Shown here piece by piece: positions 53,570 through 63,146 of a stretch of DNA of 64,000 bases. The position numbers and the translations under genes were made by a program. Positions within the stretch are counted from its first letter, which is position 1. The number at the start of each line of letters is the position of its first letter. The stretch is from assembly GCF_003387355.1 (NCBI RefSeq), contig NZ_QUNH01000001.1, positions 124,001-188,000 on the forward strand, given 5' to 3'. The DNA comes from Winogradskyella sediminis. Lineage in GTDB: Bacteria > Bacteroidota > Bacteroidia > Flavobacteriales > Flavobacteriaceae. Below the pieces are notes generated by a model. That model was not told the DNA's origin, made no database searches, and worked only from the letters and a program-made list of their open reading frames with translations.

Positions 53570-54583
53570 TTAGTTTATCGCAGGACAGTTACATTCATAC
53601 TTCTCTCGTTTACAATTAAAGTTGAAACCGAGTGTTAACTGATGAAATCCACCTGTATTAAAATTCACCGTATTGGCTTGGTAAGAATAGGTATAAGCGA
53701 ATACAAAATTATTGTAATCAACACCTATAAATGGTGTAATATATTGTAATTTTTGACTAGACACACCAGATCCATCCTGAAATTCGGCGCCATCTAAACT
53801 ACGTCTGTAAGATAAGCCACCCCAAAGTTTACCAAAGTCCATTTCTTTATACACTTTAGCATTAATATCAATTGAAGATTCTGCGGTAGCATCTCTATAC
53901 ATATACATTATAGAAGGTTCATAGCTCCATTCGCTACCAAATTGACTAAAAGTATAACCTGCAGACAATAAATATGTTCTTAAATTTTTAAATTCAAATT
54001 CACCATTTTTATTATAATTGACACCATCATTATCCAAAATATTTTTAGCTGTAAAGTGCGCATAGAAATCTACAAAATGGTAAGACAATCCTACATCTAC
54101 GTTAAAATTAGTTGCGCTTTGTTCGATTCCTGCTACGGCTTGGTCAAATTCACCAGGTGCTAACCAACTTGTTTCATCGAGTTTATATTGCAAAAAACCT
54201 GCACTTAAACCAAAAGACAACATGTTTAAATCAATTTCATTTCTTGAGAACATTAAGTGATACGCAAAAGTTGCGTAGCCACCTACTGTTGAATGATATC
54301 CGTTTGAGTCATTAAAAAGCACACCTCCAATGGCCACAGGAGAATCTCCGATTCGTCCGTTCATACTAAGTGTTTGTAAGCTTGGAGCATCGTCAACACC
54401 AAACCATTGTTGTCTTGCTGTTAGTCTCACCTTAGCACAATTTGCCACACCTGCCATAGAAGGATGAATTAAATAATAATTATCTGTTAAATAATCCGAA
54501 TAAATAGGAATACCTTCTTGGGCAAAGCTAAAATTTGCTACAAAAGCTATAAATGCTACTAAACAATACTTTTTTAATTTCAT
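53570..54583 (-). CDS. PorP/SprF family type IX secretion membrane protein
   Basis: A 337-residue outer-membrane barrel protein with a signal peptide (1-21, ending SFAQ). DYLTDNYYLIHPSMAGVANCAKVRLTARQQWFG is the classic PorP/SprF opening, and the rest is strand-rich ending in a Cys-containing tail (CKREKYECNCP). SprF-like proteins assist secretion of large gliding adhesins of the type IX system. It lies 7 bases downstream of the giant secreted-protein gene in the usual order. Confidence 0.93.
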   Translation of the reverse strand: MKLKKYCLVAFIAFVANFSFAQEGIPIYSDYLTDNYYLIHPSMAGVANCAKVRLTARQQWFGVDDAPSLQTLSMNGRIGDSPVAIGGVLFNDSNGYHSTVGGYATFAYHLMFSRNEIDLNMLSFGLSAGFLQYKLDETSWLAPGEFDQAVAGIEQSATNFNVDVGLSYHFVDFYAHFTAKNILDNDGVNYNKNGEFEFKNLRTYLLSAGYTFSQFGSEWSYEPSIMYMYRDATAESSIDINAKVYKEMDFGKLWGGLSYRRSLDGAEFQDGSGVSSQKLQYITPFIGVDYNNFVFAYTYSYQANTVNFNTGGFHQLTLGFNFNCKREKYECNCPAIN

Positions 54584-54590
54584 AATTTTT

Positions 54591-57500
54591 TTATCGTTTC
54601 AAGGTAAAATGGGCTTTAAATTCTTGGCGTAATCCGTTGCTAGGCTCGTCGTATTCTACTGTAAACCAGTAGTCGCTCGTTGGCATAGCTTCATTATTAA
54701 AAGTTCCATCCCAACCTTGACCATCAGGACTTAATTGCTTTAATAATTTTCCGTACCGGTCAAATATATAAATTTTTGCATTACTTCCAACACCTTCAAT
54801 GTTCCAAGTTTCATTATTTCCATCTCCGTTGGGCGTAAAATATAGCGGATAATCGATAATAAATTTATTTATAGTGACTAATCCACAACCATTCTTATCT
54901 CTTGCTGTGATCTCATGTTCTCCTGTAGATACATTTGTGAACACTCCTTCATCTTGCCAAGGTCCTCCATCTAAACTGTATTCATAGACTCCTATTCCGG
55001 TGGCCACTGCCTCTAAAACGTGGTTATCTGCAAATGCTTGGGTCAATAATTCTACACTTAAACTTGGTGGTGCACTCTCTATAACGGTAGTAATATCCAT
55101 ATTAGTACAATTGGTCTCGGTAGATGTGCTCATATCTGTGACTAAAACACTATAGCTTCCTCCTTGGCTTGGCATTATACTCGGCCCTGTGGCTCCTGCT
55201 ATTATGGTTCCTTCATAACTCCATTCAAAACTATAGTCTGTTGCTGATAGGCCTGTATCGATGACTAATGGATCTAAAACTTCGCTTCCATTTGTGTTTA
55301 AACACAGTGTATAGCTGTCTTCTAAATTAAATTCTGGTAACGGATTAACTTGTAAGGTTAATGCTGCCACTGCATAACAAATCGATGTATCTACACCTGT
55401 GCCATCTGGTGTATCATTATCTACCCTTGCATATATGATTTGTGGATTTACGATGTTTTCATATAATGTTGGTAATGGGTTCACCTTTAAATCTGCTTCT
55501 TCTTGTGTTTCATAATAACTAACCACATAGTTTGCTGCGTCCTGACCATCTAAGACTTCTATATCTCTTGTCGTTAAATCGAACTGCGCACTGTCGTTGC
55601 TTGGGTTTCCATCGGTTTCCATGTTATCGTCACAGGTTTCATACACTATAGGATCCATGTTTGGATTGGCTTGTGCTGCTTCCTGAACTTCGATATTAAA
55701 ACTTTGGGTGCTGATAGAACAACCTGTAACGGTATTAGTAATGGTCACAAAAATTTGCTGTGGGTTGCTGATATTGGTATAAGGACTCACTAATCCGTTG
55801 ATTCCTGCTTCGGCATCTGCCAGATTATCGTGGTAGCTCACTACAAATTGCGTTGGATCTTGACCATTTAAAACTTCCCCGTCTTTGCTCGTTAAATCGA
55901 AACTATCAAAGCCATCAGTAAATAATTCACATTGAATAAAATCTGTTACTGCAATAACCTCTGGTAAGGGGTGTACTATAATGGTAAAATCAACTAAAGC
56001 ATAACAATCCGTTAAATCATTGGTGACACGTACATAAATCTCTTGTTCTGAGAGCTCCGTGTTGGTGTACTGTGTTGGATCTGGTATGGCATTAGTGGCT
56101 GCGTTAGCGTCTTCTAAACTCTCATAGTAACTTGCCGTAACACCAACTTCTCCATTAAGGATTAAAGCTTCATTTTCCGTTAAATCAAACACCTCTACTT
56201 CATCTCCAGTATTAAAATCATCACACAGCTCTATGTTAGGTAACAAATCACTTGGTGTAGGTGTTGGGTTCGGCATCACTCGGATGGTTAAGGTTGTAAA
56301 ATCTACACAGCCTGTATCTTCATCGGTCACCACAACATAGAGTGTTTGTGGATTGGCGTTTAAACCATCTACAGAAGTGTTTGTATACTGTGTTGGATCT
56401 GGAATAGCATTGGTTTGAGACTGAGCATCCGCATTAGTCTCATAGTATGCTACTGACCAACTCGCATTACCGCCTGTTATCTCTGTGTCCTTTACGGTTA
56501 AATCGAATATTGTAAATTCATCTCCTGGTGTCTCTCCTAAATCATCACACTTACTCAACTGCGTCGGTTGTACCGCTACTGGTGGTAAATTAACTTCTAA
56601 CTCAAACATACCTGTATCTTGACAGCCTGTTGTTGGGTTAAATAAGCGTACATAAATAGTTTGTGGATTTACTGTATTTGTAAAACTACCGACATTAACA
56701 ATTGGGTTGTCTCCGTTTGCGGCATCTAATGCACTAACATGGTAAGTTAGTTCTACTTCTAATGGATCTTGTCCGTTTAAAATCTCAGCATCTTTTGTAG
56801 TGAGGTCAAACTGTGTAATACCATTATCATCAGAATCACATAACACATATGAATCGATACTTGTTGGTACTTCTGGAGAAGGCAGTACAATAAGTTCTAA
56901 AGTCTGTTCTGTAAGACTGTAACAACCTGTAATGGTGTTTTCTGAACGCACATAAATTATCTGGCTATTAGCCACAATATTGGTATACAACCCTGTGATG
57001 GCATTCTCACCGTTTTCAGCATCTGTTTGGGTCTCATGGTAGCTAATTGCTACATTTGGCTCTCCATTAATAACCTCTATAGTACGTTGCTCTAAATCGA
57101 ATTCTGCAAAGCCATCATTATCGTCATCACAGACTTCTATAGCTGTAGGATTCGGCTCTGGTGAGGGCACCGGATTTACGCGTAAAGTTACCGTTACCGT
57201 ATTATAACAGCTTGTGTTGTCATTTTCAGCTCTCACAAAAATGGTTTGAGCATTACTGGTATTGACATAGGGACTTGTTATTGGATTGGTAGCATTCTCT
57301 GCATCCGATAGTGTCTCGTAGTACGTTAAAGTAATTCCTGTTTGTCCGTTTAAAATATCTTCATTAGCTTCTTCTAAAATAAAACCTTCTTGTTCATCTC
57401 CTGGATTGTCAACATCACATCTTTCTAATGGTGCTGGCGTTACTAATACAGGTAATGGATTGACAATTAATTCTAAGCTTGTAATTTTATAACAGCCTGC

Positions 57501-60500
57501 AACTGTTGTATCGTCTTCGACACGTATCCAGATGATTTGGTTAAAATCGTCTATGTTAGTGTAGGCCATTGGGTTACTTATCGCGTTATTATCTGCAATA
57601 GCATTGGCTTCTGTCTCATAATAACTAACTAAATACTGTAATGGATCTTGTCCATTAAGCAACTCTGGTGCTTTACTTGTTAAATCGAACGTAGCAAAAC
57701 CATCGGCTGAAATATCGTCACAGGCTTCTAAAGCTGATGGTTCTATTAATTGTGGCGTAGGTTCTACTATTAAATCTACTGGTACAATAGTGGCACAGTC
57801 TGTCGCTATTGTAGAACTTTCTACTCGTGCATATATAATTTGATAATCTTGCACAATGTTGTTATAGTCAACTGTGGTATCTATAGCATCTACTCCATTA
57901 TCTGCATTAATTTCTGTTTCATGGTAGGTAACTTCTAGGCCTGATGCTCCTCCTGTGATCTCATTATCTAAATCTGTAAGTGTAAACACGCCTAGGCCAT
58001 CGTTATCCGGATCACAATACCTCAGTGGTTGTGGCGTAAAGGCGATTGGAGCTTGTTGCACTATGAGTTCTAAAGTCGTGGTATCAAAACATCCTGTTAT
58101 GGTGTCTTCTACACGTGCGTAGATAACTTGGCCGTTACTTGTATTTGTATATAAAGTAGGTAACGGATTCACCTCTGATTCGGCATCTGTTAAATTCTCA
58201 TAATAACTTACTGAATAGGATGGATTGTTGCCTGTAATCTCTGTGTTCTTTAAGCTTAAATCCATCTCTGTTAATCCATCTGGTGTACCATCATCACAAA
58301 CTTCTAAAGCTGTTGGAGATACCAATGATGGCAGTGCGTTGACGATTATGTCAAAACTTGTAATACTATAACAATTTGGATATAATGGGTTTTCTACTCT
58401 AACATAAATTGTTTCTTCACCTGCAATATTGTTAGTGTAAGTTGTTGGCAGATTATCTACATTATTCATTGCATCATCTTCATTACTATGAAATGACACT
58501 TCAAAAACCGCAGGATCCTGACTTCCTAAAATCGCAGCCTCTTGAGTACTTAAATCGAAAGTTCCAAAACCATCATTACTTATATCATCACAAACTTCTA
58601 AAGCATTTGGTGCCATAGCTAAGGCTCTTGTATTTACAACTAAGTTAAACAGGGCTGTTTCCGAGGCATTGTAACAACTTGAATCTCCTAAGCTTGTTAC
58701 TCTTACAAAAATAGGTTGCGAATTCACGGTATTCGTATAGCTTAGAGGTAGAGCATTATCTCCTGAATCAGCATCATCAAAACTTAAATGATAAGTCACC
58801 ATAAAATCTGATTCTGGTTGTACACCTAAAATACCAAACGTCTGACTATCTAAATCAAAGGTCTCTATGCCATTATTACTTTCATCATCACATAATTCTA
58901 GGTCTGAAACAGGATTGATTACGGGCTCTTGCATTGAAGATATAGTAAAAGACGTGATATCAAAACAAGTTTGAGTTGAATCCGCTAAACGTGCCCAAAT
59001 CGTTTGAGGACTTGTTACATTAGTATAAGGATTAGGTAATGGATCAATATTATCCATAGCATTTTGTTCTGTAAGAAAATAGCTTACTGAAAAAATAGTT
59101 GGATCTTGATCACCCACTATAATATCATCATTTACGGATAAATTAAATTCTTCGGTACCAGTAGCGCTACAAACTACTAAATTTGGTGCAGGATTTGCGA
59201 TGGCTCCCGTTCTAAATTCGACCAAAATAGGATCAGAGGAACCTGTACACACACTTTCTAGCTGAAAATCGGCATAATAAACTCCAGGTTCGGTCACAGT
59301 AATTGTAGAAGAAACTTCACCTGGAATAACTTCACCGTCCTTGTACCAAACATGAGTGGCGAGTTCGAGTCTTGTATCTAAAAGCACACCTGTGCCATCA
59401 CACGGAGCCGTACCAGATTCAATCGTAATATCATCACCTAAACTACCACCTAAATTAAAACTACCTGCTTTAATAAATACTCCGGAGTCATAAGCATTAT
59501 CTCTATCATCAGCAATCACCAATTTTATAGTATAATCTTCACCAGAAACAACATCTGCCTGTGCAGTAAAAACACTCGTTCTACCATCAAACGCAATTGG
59601 CGCACCATTGCTAGGTGTGTAAGCTCCAAAATAACGTTCATTTATGCCTCCACAACTTTCTCCATTATCTGGATGAATATTTGTTACTAAAATAGGAGTA
59701 TCAGAACCAGGCAATACAGCTAAATTTGAAACATTGCCAGAGGAATCAGTCAATAAAAAAGCAAAAGCATCTGAATAAATACATTCAAAACCACCCATAT
59801 CATATTCTTCAGACGCCATTAAAAATTCAAAACTGATACTATCTGCCAAGGGAGTAAAATCGAATTGAATATAGGTTGCATTATGAGAATCAACCCCTAA
59901 CTCAGTATCTAAATCATCGTCTCCTGGCCAAGTACCAGAACCTTCACTTAATGTTCCATTATTATTAGGTCCTCTAGCTTCACTAGCATCACCACTTGTA
60001 AGCAACAAACCATCTTCAAAAGGAAAATCAACACCATTACTGACAAAATATCCAATACCATTTGGTTCTGAAGCACTATAATTAGTACCCGTTACGGCAA
60101 CGATATTTGAGACGGAAGCACATGGGCTATCGATTAAAACATCTTCAATTAATTCTTCGGGAGTAAAAGTTTCTTGATCGACAACAACATTTGGCCCCAA
60201 AACAAACACGGTAACTGTAACCGTATCTGAACAACCTTGTGGATTTGTATCTGTTACAGTTAATGTTACTGTATATGTACCTGCAGCACCAAAAACATTA
60301 CTCACTTCAGTGCCGGTTGCTGTATTATTATCTCCAAAGTCCCATTCATATGTTGCATCAGTTCCATCGACTGAAAATATAGCATCTGCAGAAAAATCAA
60401 CAGATTCAAAAGGAAGAATACTAACAACACCAGATGCATTTGCCTCAGGAGTTGTAGTCAATGAGGCTTCTATATCTTGACAAGCAGTTGCACATAATAT

Positions 60501-60920
60501 CTCTGCTTCCCAGCCACTAATACTTCCACTACTATTACTTGTAAATACAAAAGTTAAACATCCTGAAGTATTACTATCTGATGCAGATACAAACCCAGGT
60601 GACATCGGACCAGAGTATGTACCGATAACCTCTGCTGTGATATCATCTCCATCGTAAATAGTTAGAATGTCTTGATTGAGCTGCGTTACAAACTCAGTAA
60701 AATTAACTATTAAAAAACTGTCGTCATCCTGAGGACAAATAGTAGTTGTATAATTCTCATCATCACCATAATTGGTAAATTCTCCACCTGAATCGTAAAA
60801 AATATCTGGCGCACATCTATTAAATGTGCCATTTTCCATTGGTAAATCTTGAGAGAAACTTGTCGTTGATATTAAAAAAATAATGAAATAAAAGGTGTTT
60901 TTCATAATATAAAGCTTCAA
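54591..60920 (-). CDS. Giant type IX-secreted multi-domain surface protein
   Basis: A 2109-residue protein. Order: signal peptide (ends about residue 23), CUB-like domain (30-145, NCAPD/DILTIYDGDD pattern), PKD domain (150-240, YEWDFGDNNTA), a choice-of-anchor L-like domain (about 250-490), an Ig-like region with HVWYKDGEV (about 500-570), thirteen tandem repeats of about 99 residues (572-1858), an Ig-like segment, and a type B C-terminal gliding-motility domain (FTPNGDGNNETW, FDRYGKLL). The last domain directs type IX export. Likely surface-anchored adhesin; ligand unknown. Coupled with the PorP/SprF gene downstream. Confidence 0.92.
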   Translation of the reverse strand: MKLYIMKNTFYFIIFLISTTSFSQDLPMENGTFNRCAPDIFYDSGGEFTNYGDDENYTTTICPQDDDSFLIVNFTEFVTQLNQDILTIYDGDDITAEVIGTYSGPMSPGFVSASDSNTSGCLTFVFTSNSSGSISGWEAEILCATACQDIEASLTTTPEANASGVVSILPFESVDFSADAIFSVDGTDATYEWDFGDNNTATGTEVSNVFGAAGTYTVTLTVTDTNPQGCSDTVTVTVFVLGPNVVVDQETFTPEELIEDVLIDSPCASVSNIVAVTGTNYSASEPNGIGYFVSNGVDFPFEDGLLLTSGDASEARGPNNNGTLSEGSGTWPGDDDLDTELGVDSHNATYIQFDFTPLADSISFEFLMASEEYDMGGFECIYSDAFAFLLTDSSGNVSNLAVLPGSDTPILVTNIHPDNGESCGGINERYFGAYTPSNGAPIAFDGRTSVFTAQADVVSGEDYTIKLVIADDRDNAYDSGVFIKAGSFNLGGSLGDDITIESGTAPCDGTGVLLDTRLELATHVWYKDGEVIPGEVSSTITVTEPGVYYADFQLESVCTGSSDPILVEFRTGAIANPAPNLVVCSATGTEEFNLSVNDDIIVGDQDPTIFSVSYFLTEQNAMDNIDPLPNPYTNVTSPQTIWARLADSTQTCFDITSFTISSMQEPVINPVSDLELCDDESNNGIETFDLDSQTFGILGVQPESDFMVTYHLSFDDADSGDNALPLSYTNTVNSQPIFVRVTSLGDSSCYNASETALFNLVVNTRALAMAPNALEVCDDISNDGFGTFDLSTQEAAILGSQDPAVFEVSFHSNEDDAMNNVDNLPTTYTNNIAGEETIYVRVENPLYPNCYSITSFDIIVNALPSLVSPTALEVCDDGTPDGLTEMDLSLKNTEITGNNPSYSVSYYENLTDAESEVNPLPTLYTNTSNGQVIYARVEDTITGCFDTTTLELIVQQAPIAFTPQPLRYCDPDNDGLGVFTLTDLDNEITGGASGLEVTYHETEINADNGVDAIDTTVDYNNIVQDYQIIYARVESSTIATDCATIVPVDLIVEPTPQLIEPSALEACDDISADGFATFDLTSKAPELLNGQDPLQYLVSYYETEANAIADNNAISNPMAYTNIDDFNQIIWIRVEDDTTVAGCYKITSLELIVNPLPVLVTPAPLERCDVDNPGDEQEGFILEEANEDILNGQTGITLTYYETLSDAENATNPITSPYVNTSNAQTIFVRAENDNTSCYNTVTVTLRVNPVPSPEPNPTAIEVCDDDNDGFAEFDLEQRTIEVINGEPNVAISYHETQTDAENGENAITGLYTNIVANSQIIYVRSENTITGCYSLTEQTLELIVLPSPEVPTSIDSYVLCDSDDNGITQFDLTTKDAEILNGQDPLEVELTYHVSALDAANGDNPIVNVGSFTNTVNPQTIYVRLFNPTTGCQDTGMFELEVNLPPVAVQPTQLSKCDDLGETPGDEFTIFDLTVKDTEITGGNASWSVAYYETNADAQSQTNAIPDPTQYTNTSVDGLNANPQTLYVVVTDEDTGCVDFTTLTIRVMPNPTPTPSDLLPNIELCDDFNTGDEVEVFDLTENEALILNGEVGVTASYYESLEDANAATNAIPDPTQYTNTELSEQEIYVRVTNDLTDCYALVDFTIIVHPLPEVIAVTDFIQCELFTDGFDSFDLTSKDGEVLNGQDPTQFVVSYHDNLADAEAGINGLVSPYTNISNPQQIFVTITNTVTGCSISTQSFNIEVQEAAQANPNMDPIVYETCDDNMETDGNPSNDSAQFDLTTRDIEVLDGQDAANYVVSYYETQEEADLKVNPLPTLYENIVNPQIIYARVDNDTPDGTGVDTSICYAVAALTLQVNPLPEFNLEDSYTLCLNTNGSEVLDPLVIDTGLSATDYSFEWSYEGTIIAGATGPSIMPSQGGSYSVLVTDMSTSTETNCTNMDITTVIESAPPSLSVELLTQAFADNHVLEAVATGIGVYEYSLDGGPWQDEGVFTNVSTGEHEITARDKNGCGLVTINKFIIDYPLYFTPNGDGNNETWNIEGVGSNAKIYIFDRYGKLLKQLSPDGQGWDGTFNNEAMPTSDYWFTVEYDEPSNGLRQEFKAHFTLKR
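55345..59205 (-). repeat. Thirteen tandem protein repeats in the surface protein
   Basis: Each unit has the form L-x-x-CDD-(n)-DGF-x-x-FDL-(n)-VSYYET-x-x-DA-(n)-NPLP-x-x-YTN-(n)-Q-x-IYVRVEN-(n)-GCY-(n)-L-x-V-N-P-L-P. Thirteen units of about 95-110 residues can be read in order. Each has a CD-type cysteine near the start and another near the end, which could form one disulfide per unit. Units are divergent at DNA level, so recent expansion is not obvious by eye. Confidence 0.85.
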
Positions 60921-61069
60921 TTCAAAAGCTCATAAATGATTAGGTAAAAACCAATAACTAAACTTCCGAATTTTCTTAAGCACGAAATTTAATGAATAAA
61001 TATTAATTGACTTCAGTTTATAGTTATAAAACATCATCTAAAGGTTGAACGATTCAAATTGATATTTCA

Positions 61070-61077
61070 TACTTTTG
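61070..61077 (+). promoter_or_regulatory. -7 box of the Nfu gene
   Basis: TACTTTTG fits TAnnTTTG and lies 12 bases before the ATG at 61090, overlapping the TTG at 61075 that would begin a longer frame. A TTG at 61045-61047 gives a 22-bp spacer. Confidence 0.45.
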
Positions 61078-61089
61078 CAAATAAAAACA

Positions 61090-61992
61090 ATGGCACAGAC
61101 CAAAATATCCATAGTCAATACTTCTAACGATACTATTAAGAAGTTTGAAGCAGACCGATTCCTAACTAACCATAACAGTTTTGAATTCAACAACATAGAC
61201 GAAGCAAAGCACTCACCCTTAGCTCAGCAATTATTCTATCTTCCGTTTGTAAAAAAAGTATATATCGCTTCTAATTTTATAGCCATAGAACGCTATAATA
61301 TTGTAGAATGGAAAGATGTAGAAAATGAGGTTGCTAAGCAAATTGAAGATTACTTATCTAATGATGGTATTGTGGTTAGTGAAGATGCTATTAAACCAAA
61401 GGCAGCCGTTACAGTTTATGCAGAAAGTACACCAAACCCTGGAGTCTTAAAATTTGTTTGTAATAAGGTTTTAGTTCCAAATTTATATGAATTCACATCG
61501 ATTGAAGACGCTAAACCATCACCCTTAGCAACGGCTTTATTTCAATTTCCTTTTGTTAAAAACGTGTATATGGAAAAGAATTTTATTTCCATTACAAAGT
61601 TTGATATTGTGGAGTGGGAAGATATCACACTACAGTTACGTGAATTTTTAAAATCTTATGTTGAGGACGGAAAAACCATTTTAAATGATGATGCACCTAA
61701 ACAGTTAGAAAAAACAGAAGAAGCCATTGAGCAAAAATTTGAAGCCTTAGATGATACTTCTAAAAACATTATTAATATTCTTGAAGAGTATATAAAACCA
61801 GCTGTGGAGAGTGATGGTGGTAATATTGAGTTTAAGTCTTATGATGAAGGCACTAAAAAGGTTGAAGTACTATTACAAGGAGCTTGTAGCGGCTGTCCAT
61901 CTTCCACGTTTACTCTAAAAAATGGTATTGAAAGCATGTTAAAAGAAATGCTTAATGATAACGCAATCACAGTAAATGCTATAAATGGTTAA
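61090..61992 (+). CDS. Nfu-type Fe-S scaffold with duplicated N domain
   Basis: A 300-residue protein from the ATG at 61090. Two tandem Nfu N-terminal domains (about 1-90 and 105-200) show the same FVKxVYxxxNFIxI and DIVEWED/NIVEWKD ends. The C-terminal NifU domain (about 220-300) has DGGNIEF and the CSGCP cysteines that carry a shared iron-sulfur cluster between two subunits. It delivers clusters to target enzymes. The double N domain is more than the single copy in NFU1. Short 5' UTR inferred from the -7 box. Confidence 0.93.
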   Translation: MAQTKISIVNTSNDTIKKFEADRFLTNHNSFEFNNIDEAKHSPLAQQLFYLPFVKKVYIASNFIAIERYNIVEWKDVENEVAKQIEDYLSNDGIVVSEDAIKPKAAVTVYAESTPNPGVLKFVCNKVLVPNLYEFTSIEDAKPSPLATALFQFPFVKNVYMEKNFISITKFDIVEWEDITLQLREFLKSYVEDGKTILNDDAPKQLEKTEEAIEQKFEALDDTSKNIINILEEYIKPAVESDGGNIEFKSYDEGTKKVEVLLQGACSGCPSSTFTLKNGIESMLKEMLNDNAITVNAING

Positions 61993-62067
61993 AGTTTTGT
62001 ACCTTTAAGAGTGACCTAATAGAAGTTTTAGTGTCTCATTTTTATAACCTTTAAAACATAAAATATT

Positions 62068-62268
62068 ATGGCAGTATTAAAAGTAATTGAAGTTTTATCT
62101 AACTCAAATAAAAGTTGGGAAGACGCTACAAAAAAAGCAGTAAAAGAAGCTTCTAAAACAATAAAAAACATAAAATCTGTTTATGTAAATGAACAGAGTG
62201 CTATTGTTAACGGAGATGACGTTACTGAATTTAGAGTGAATTTAAAATTGACTTTTGAAGTCAAATAA
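62068..62268 (+). CDS. Dodecin flavoprotein
   Basis: A 66-residue dodecin: MAVLKVIEVLSNS, a helix with SWEDATKKAV, and the C-terminal strands ending LKLTFEV. Dodecins form 12-mers that store or buffer flavins. By eye alignment to archaeal dodecins, the position of the flavin-stacking tryptophan is Ser37, with Tyr39 nearby. The gene is followed by a short terminator and is probably transcribed alone. Confidence 0.92.
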   Translation: MAVLKVIEVLSNSNKSWEDATKKAVKEASKTIKNIKSVYVNEQSAIVNGDDVTEFRVNLKLTFEVK

Positions 62269-62278
62269 CACAACCACC

Positions 62279-62309
62279 TTAATCGGACTAAAAATGGCCG
62301 ATTTTTTTT
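62279..62309 (+). terminator. Terminator of the dodecin gene
   Basis: AATCGG (62281-62286) pairs with CCGATT (62298-62303), loop of 11, followed by a T-run of eight. 12 bases past the dodecin stop. Confidence 0.7.
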
Positions 62310-62333
62310 AACTAAAAATTGATTGTATAAAAA

Positions 62334-63146
62334 ATGGACACACAAAAATGGATTGACGAAGGTTATAATTTTATAATTGAGTTTGGCCCTAAAGTTATAG
62401 GCGCTATTCTTATCTGGATTATTGGTAGCTGGGTAATTAAAATATTATTAAAAGCCCTCACCAAGGTGATGAATAAAGGAGGTTACGATGAGAGCCTTAA
62501 AAAATTCTTAGCTAACCTTATTAGCTGGATCCTAAAGATTGTTCTAATCATTGTTGTATTAGGCACTATGGGTGTTGAAACAACGTCGTTTGCTGCTATT
62601 ATTGCGGCAGCTGGTTTAGCTATTGGATTAGCATTACAAGGCTCATTGGCAAATTTTGCCGGTGGAGTTTTAATTATGATTTTTAAGCCAATTAAAATTG
62701 GAGATCTTATAGAAGCTCAAGGTGAAATTGGCGTGGTTAAAGAAATTGAAATCTTTACGACTAAATTAATTGGTCTTTCTAATAAAGAAATCATTATTCC
62801 TAATGGTTCACTGTCTAACGGAAACATTGTAAACTATACCACACAAGGAACTAGAAGAGTCGATTTAGTCTTTGGAGTAAGTTATGATGCCGACATTAAA
62901 CAAACTAAAGACGTATTTAGTAAAGTATTAGCAGCACACCCTTTAATCTTAAAAGATCCTGCGCCAACCATTGCTTTATCTGAATTAGCAGATAGTTCAA
63001 TAAACTTTGTTGTAAGACCATGGTGTAAGACTGAAGATTACTGGACGGTCTATTTCGATATCACAGAACAAGTAAAAGAAGCTTTAGATGCTGCAGGTAT
63101 AGATATACCTTACCCACATCAAGTTGAAATACATAAAGAAGCTTAA
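62334..63146 (+). CDS. Small-conductance mechanosensitive channel (MscS family)
   Basis: A 270-residue MscS protein. Three membrane helices (about 18-38, 58-80, 86-115); the pore helix reads AAIIAAAGLAIGLALQGSLANFAGG with the Ala/Gly packing of MscS TM3. The beta domain has FKPIKIGDLIE and the IIIPNGSLSNG segment, followed by the C-terminal cage. It opens under hypo-osmotic stress. The stop shares four bases with the convergent tsaB stop. Confidence 0.95.
   Translation: MDTQKWIDEGYNFIIEFGPKVIGAILIWIIGSWVIKILLKALTKVMNKGGYDESLKKFLANLISWILKIVLIIVVLGTMGVETTSFAAIIAAAGLAIGLALQGSLANFAGGVLIMIFKPIKIGDLIEAQGEIGVVKEIEIFTTKLIGLSNKEIIIPNGSLSNGNIVNYTTQGTRRVDLVFGVSYDADIKQTKDVFSKVLAAHPLILKDPAPTIALSELADSSINFVVRPWCKTEDYWTVYFDITEQVKEALDAAGIDIPYPHQVEIHKEA

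Noticed and set aside
55345..59205. CRISPR array or recent DNA tandem repeat in the long minus-strand gene
   Set aside because: The period is about 300 bases, similarity is at protein level, and the frame is open throughout; these are protein domains.
54591..60920. Assembly error or gene fusion as the cause of the 2109-residue length
   Set aside because: One signal peptide, one C-terminal secretion domain and a regular repeat series argue for a single genuine gene.
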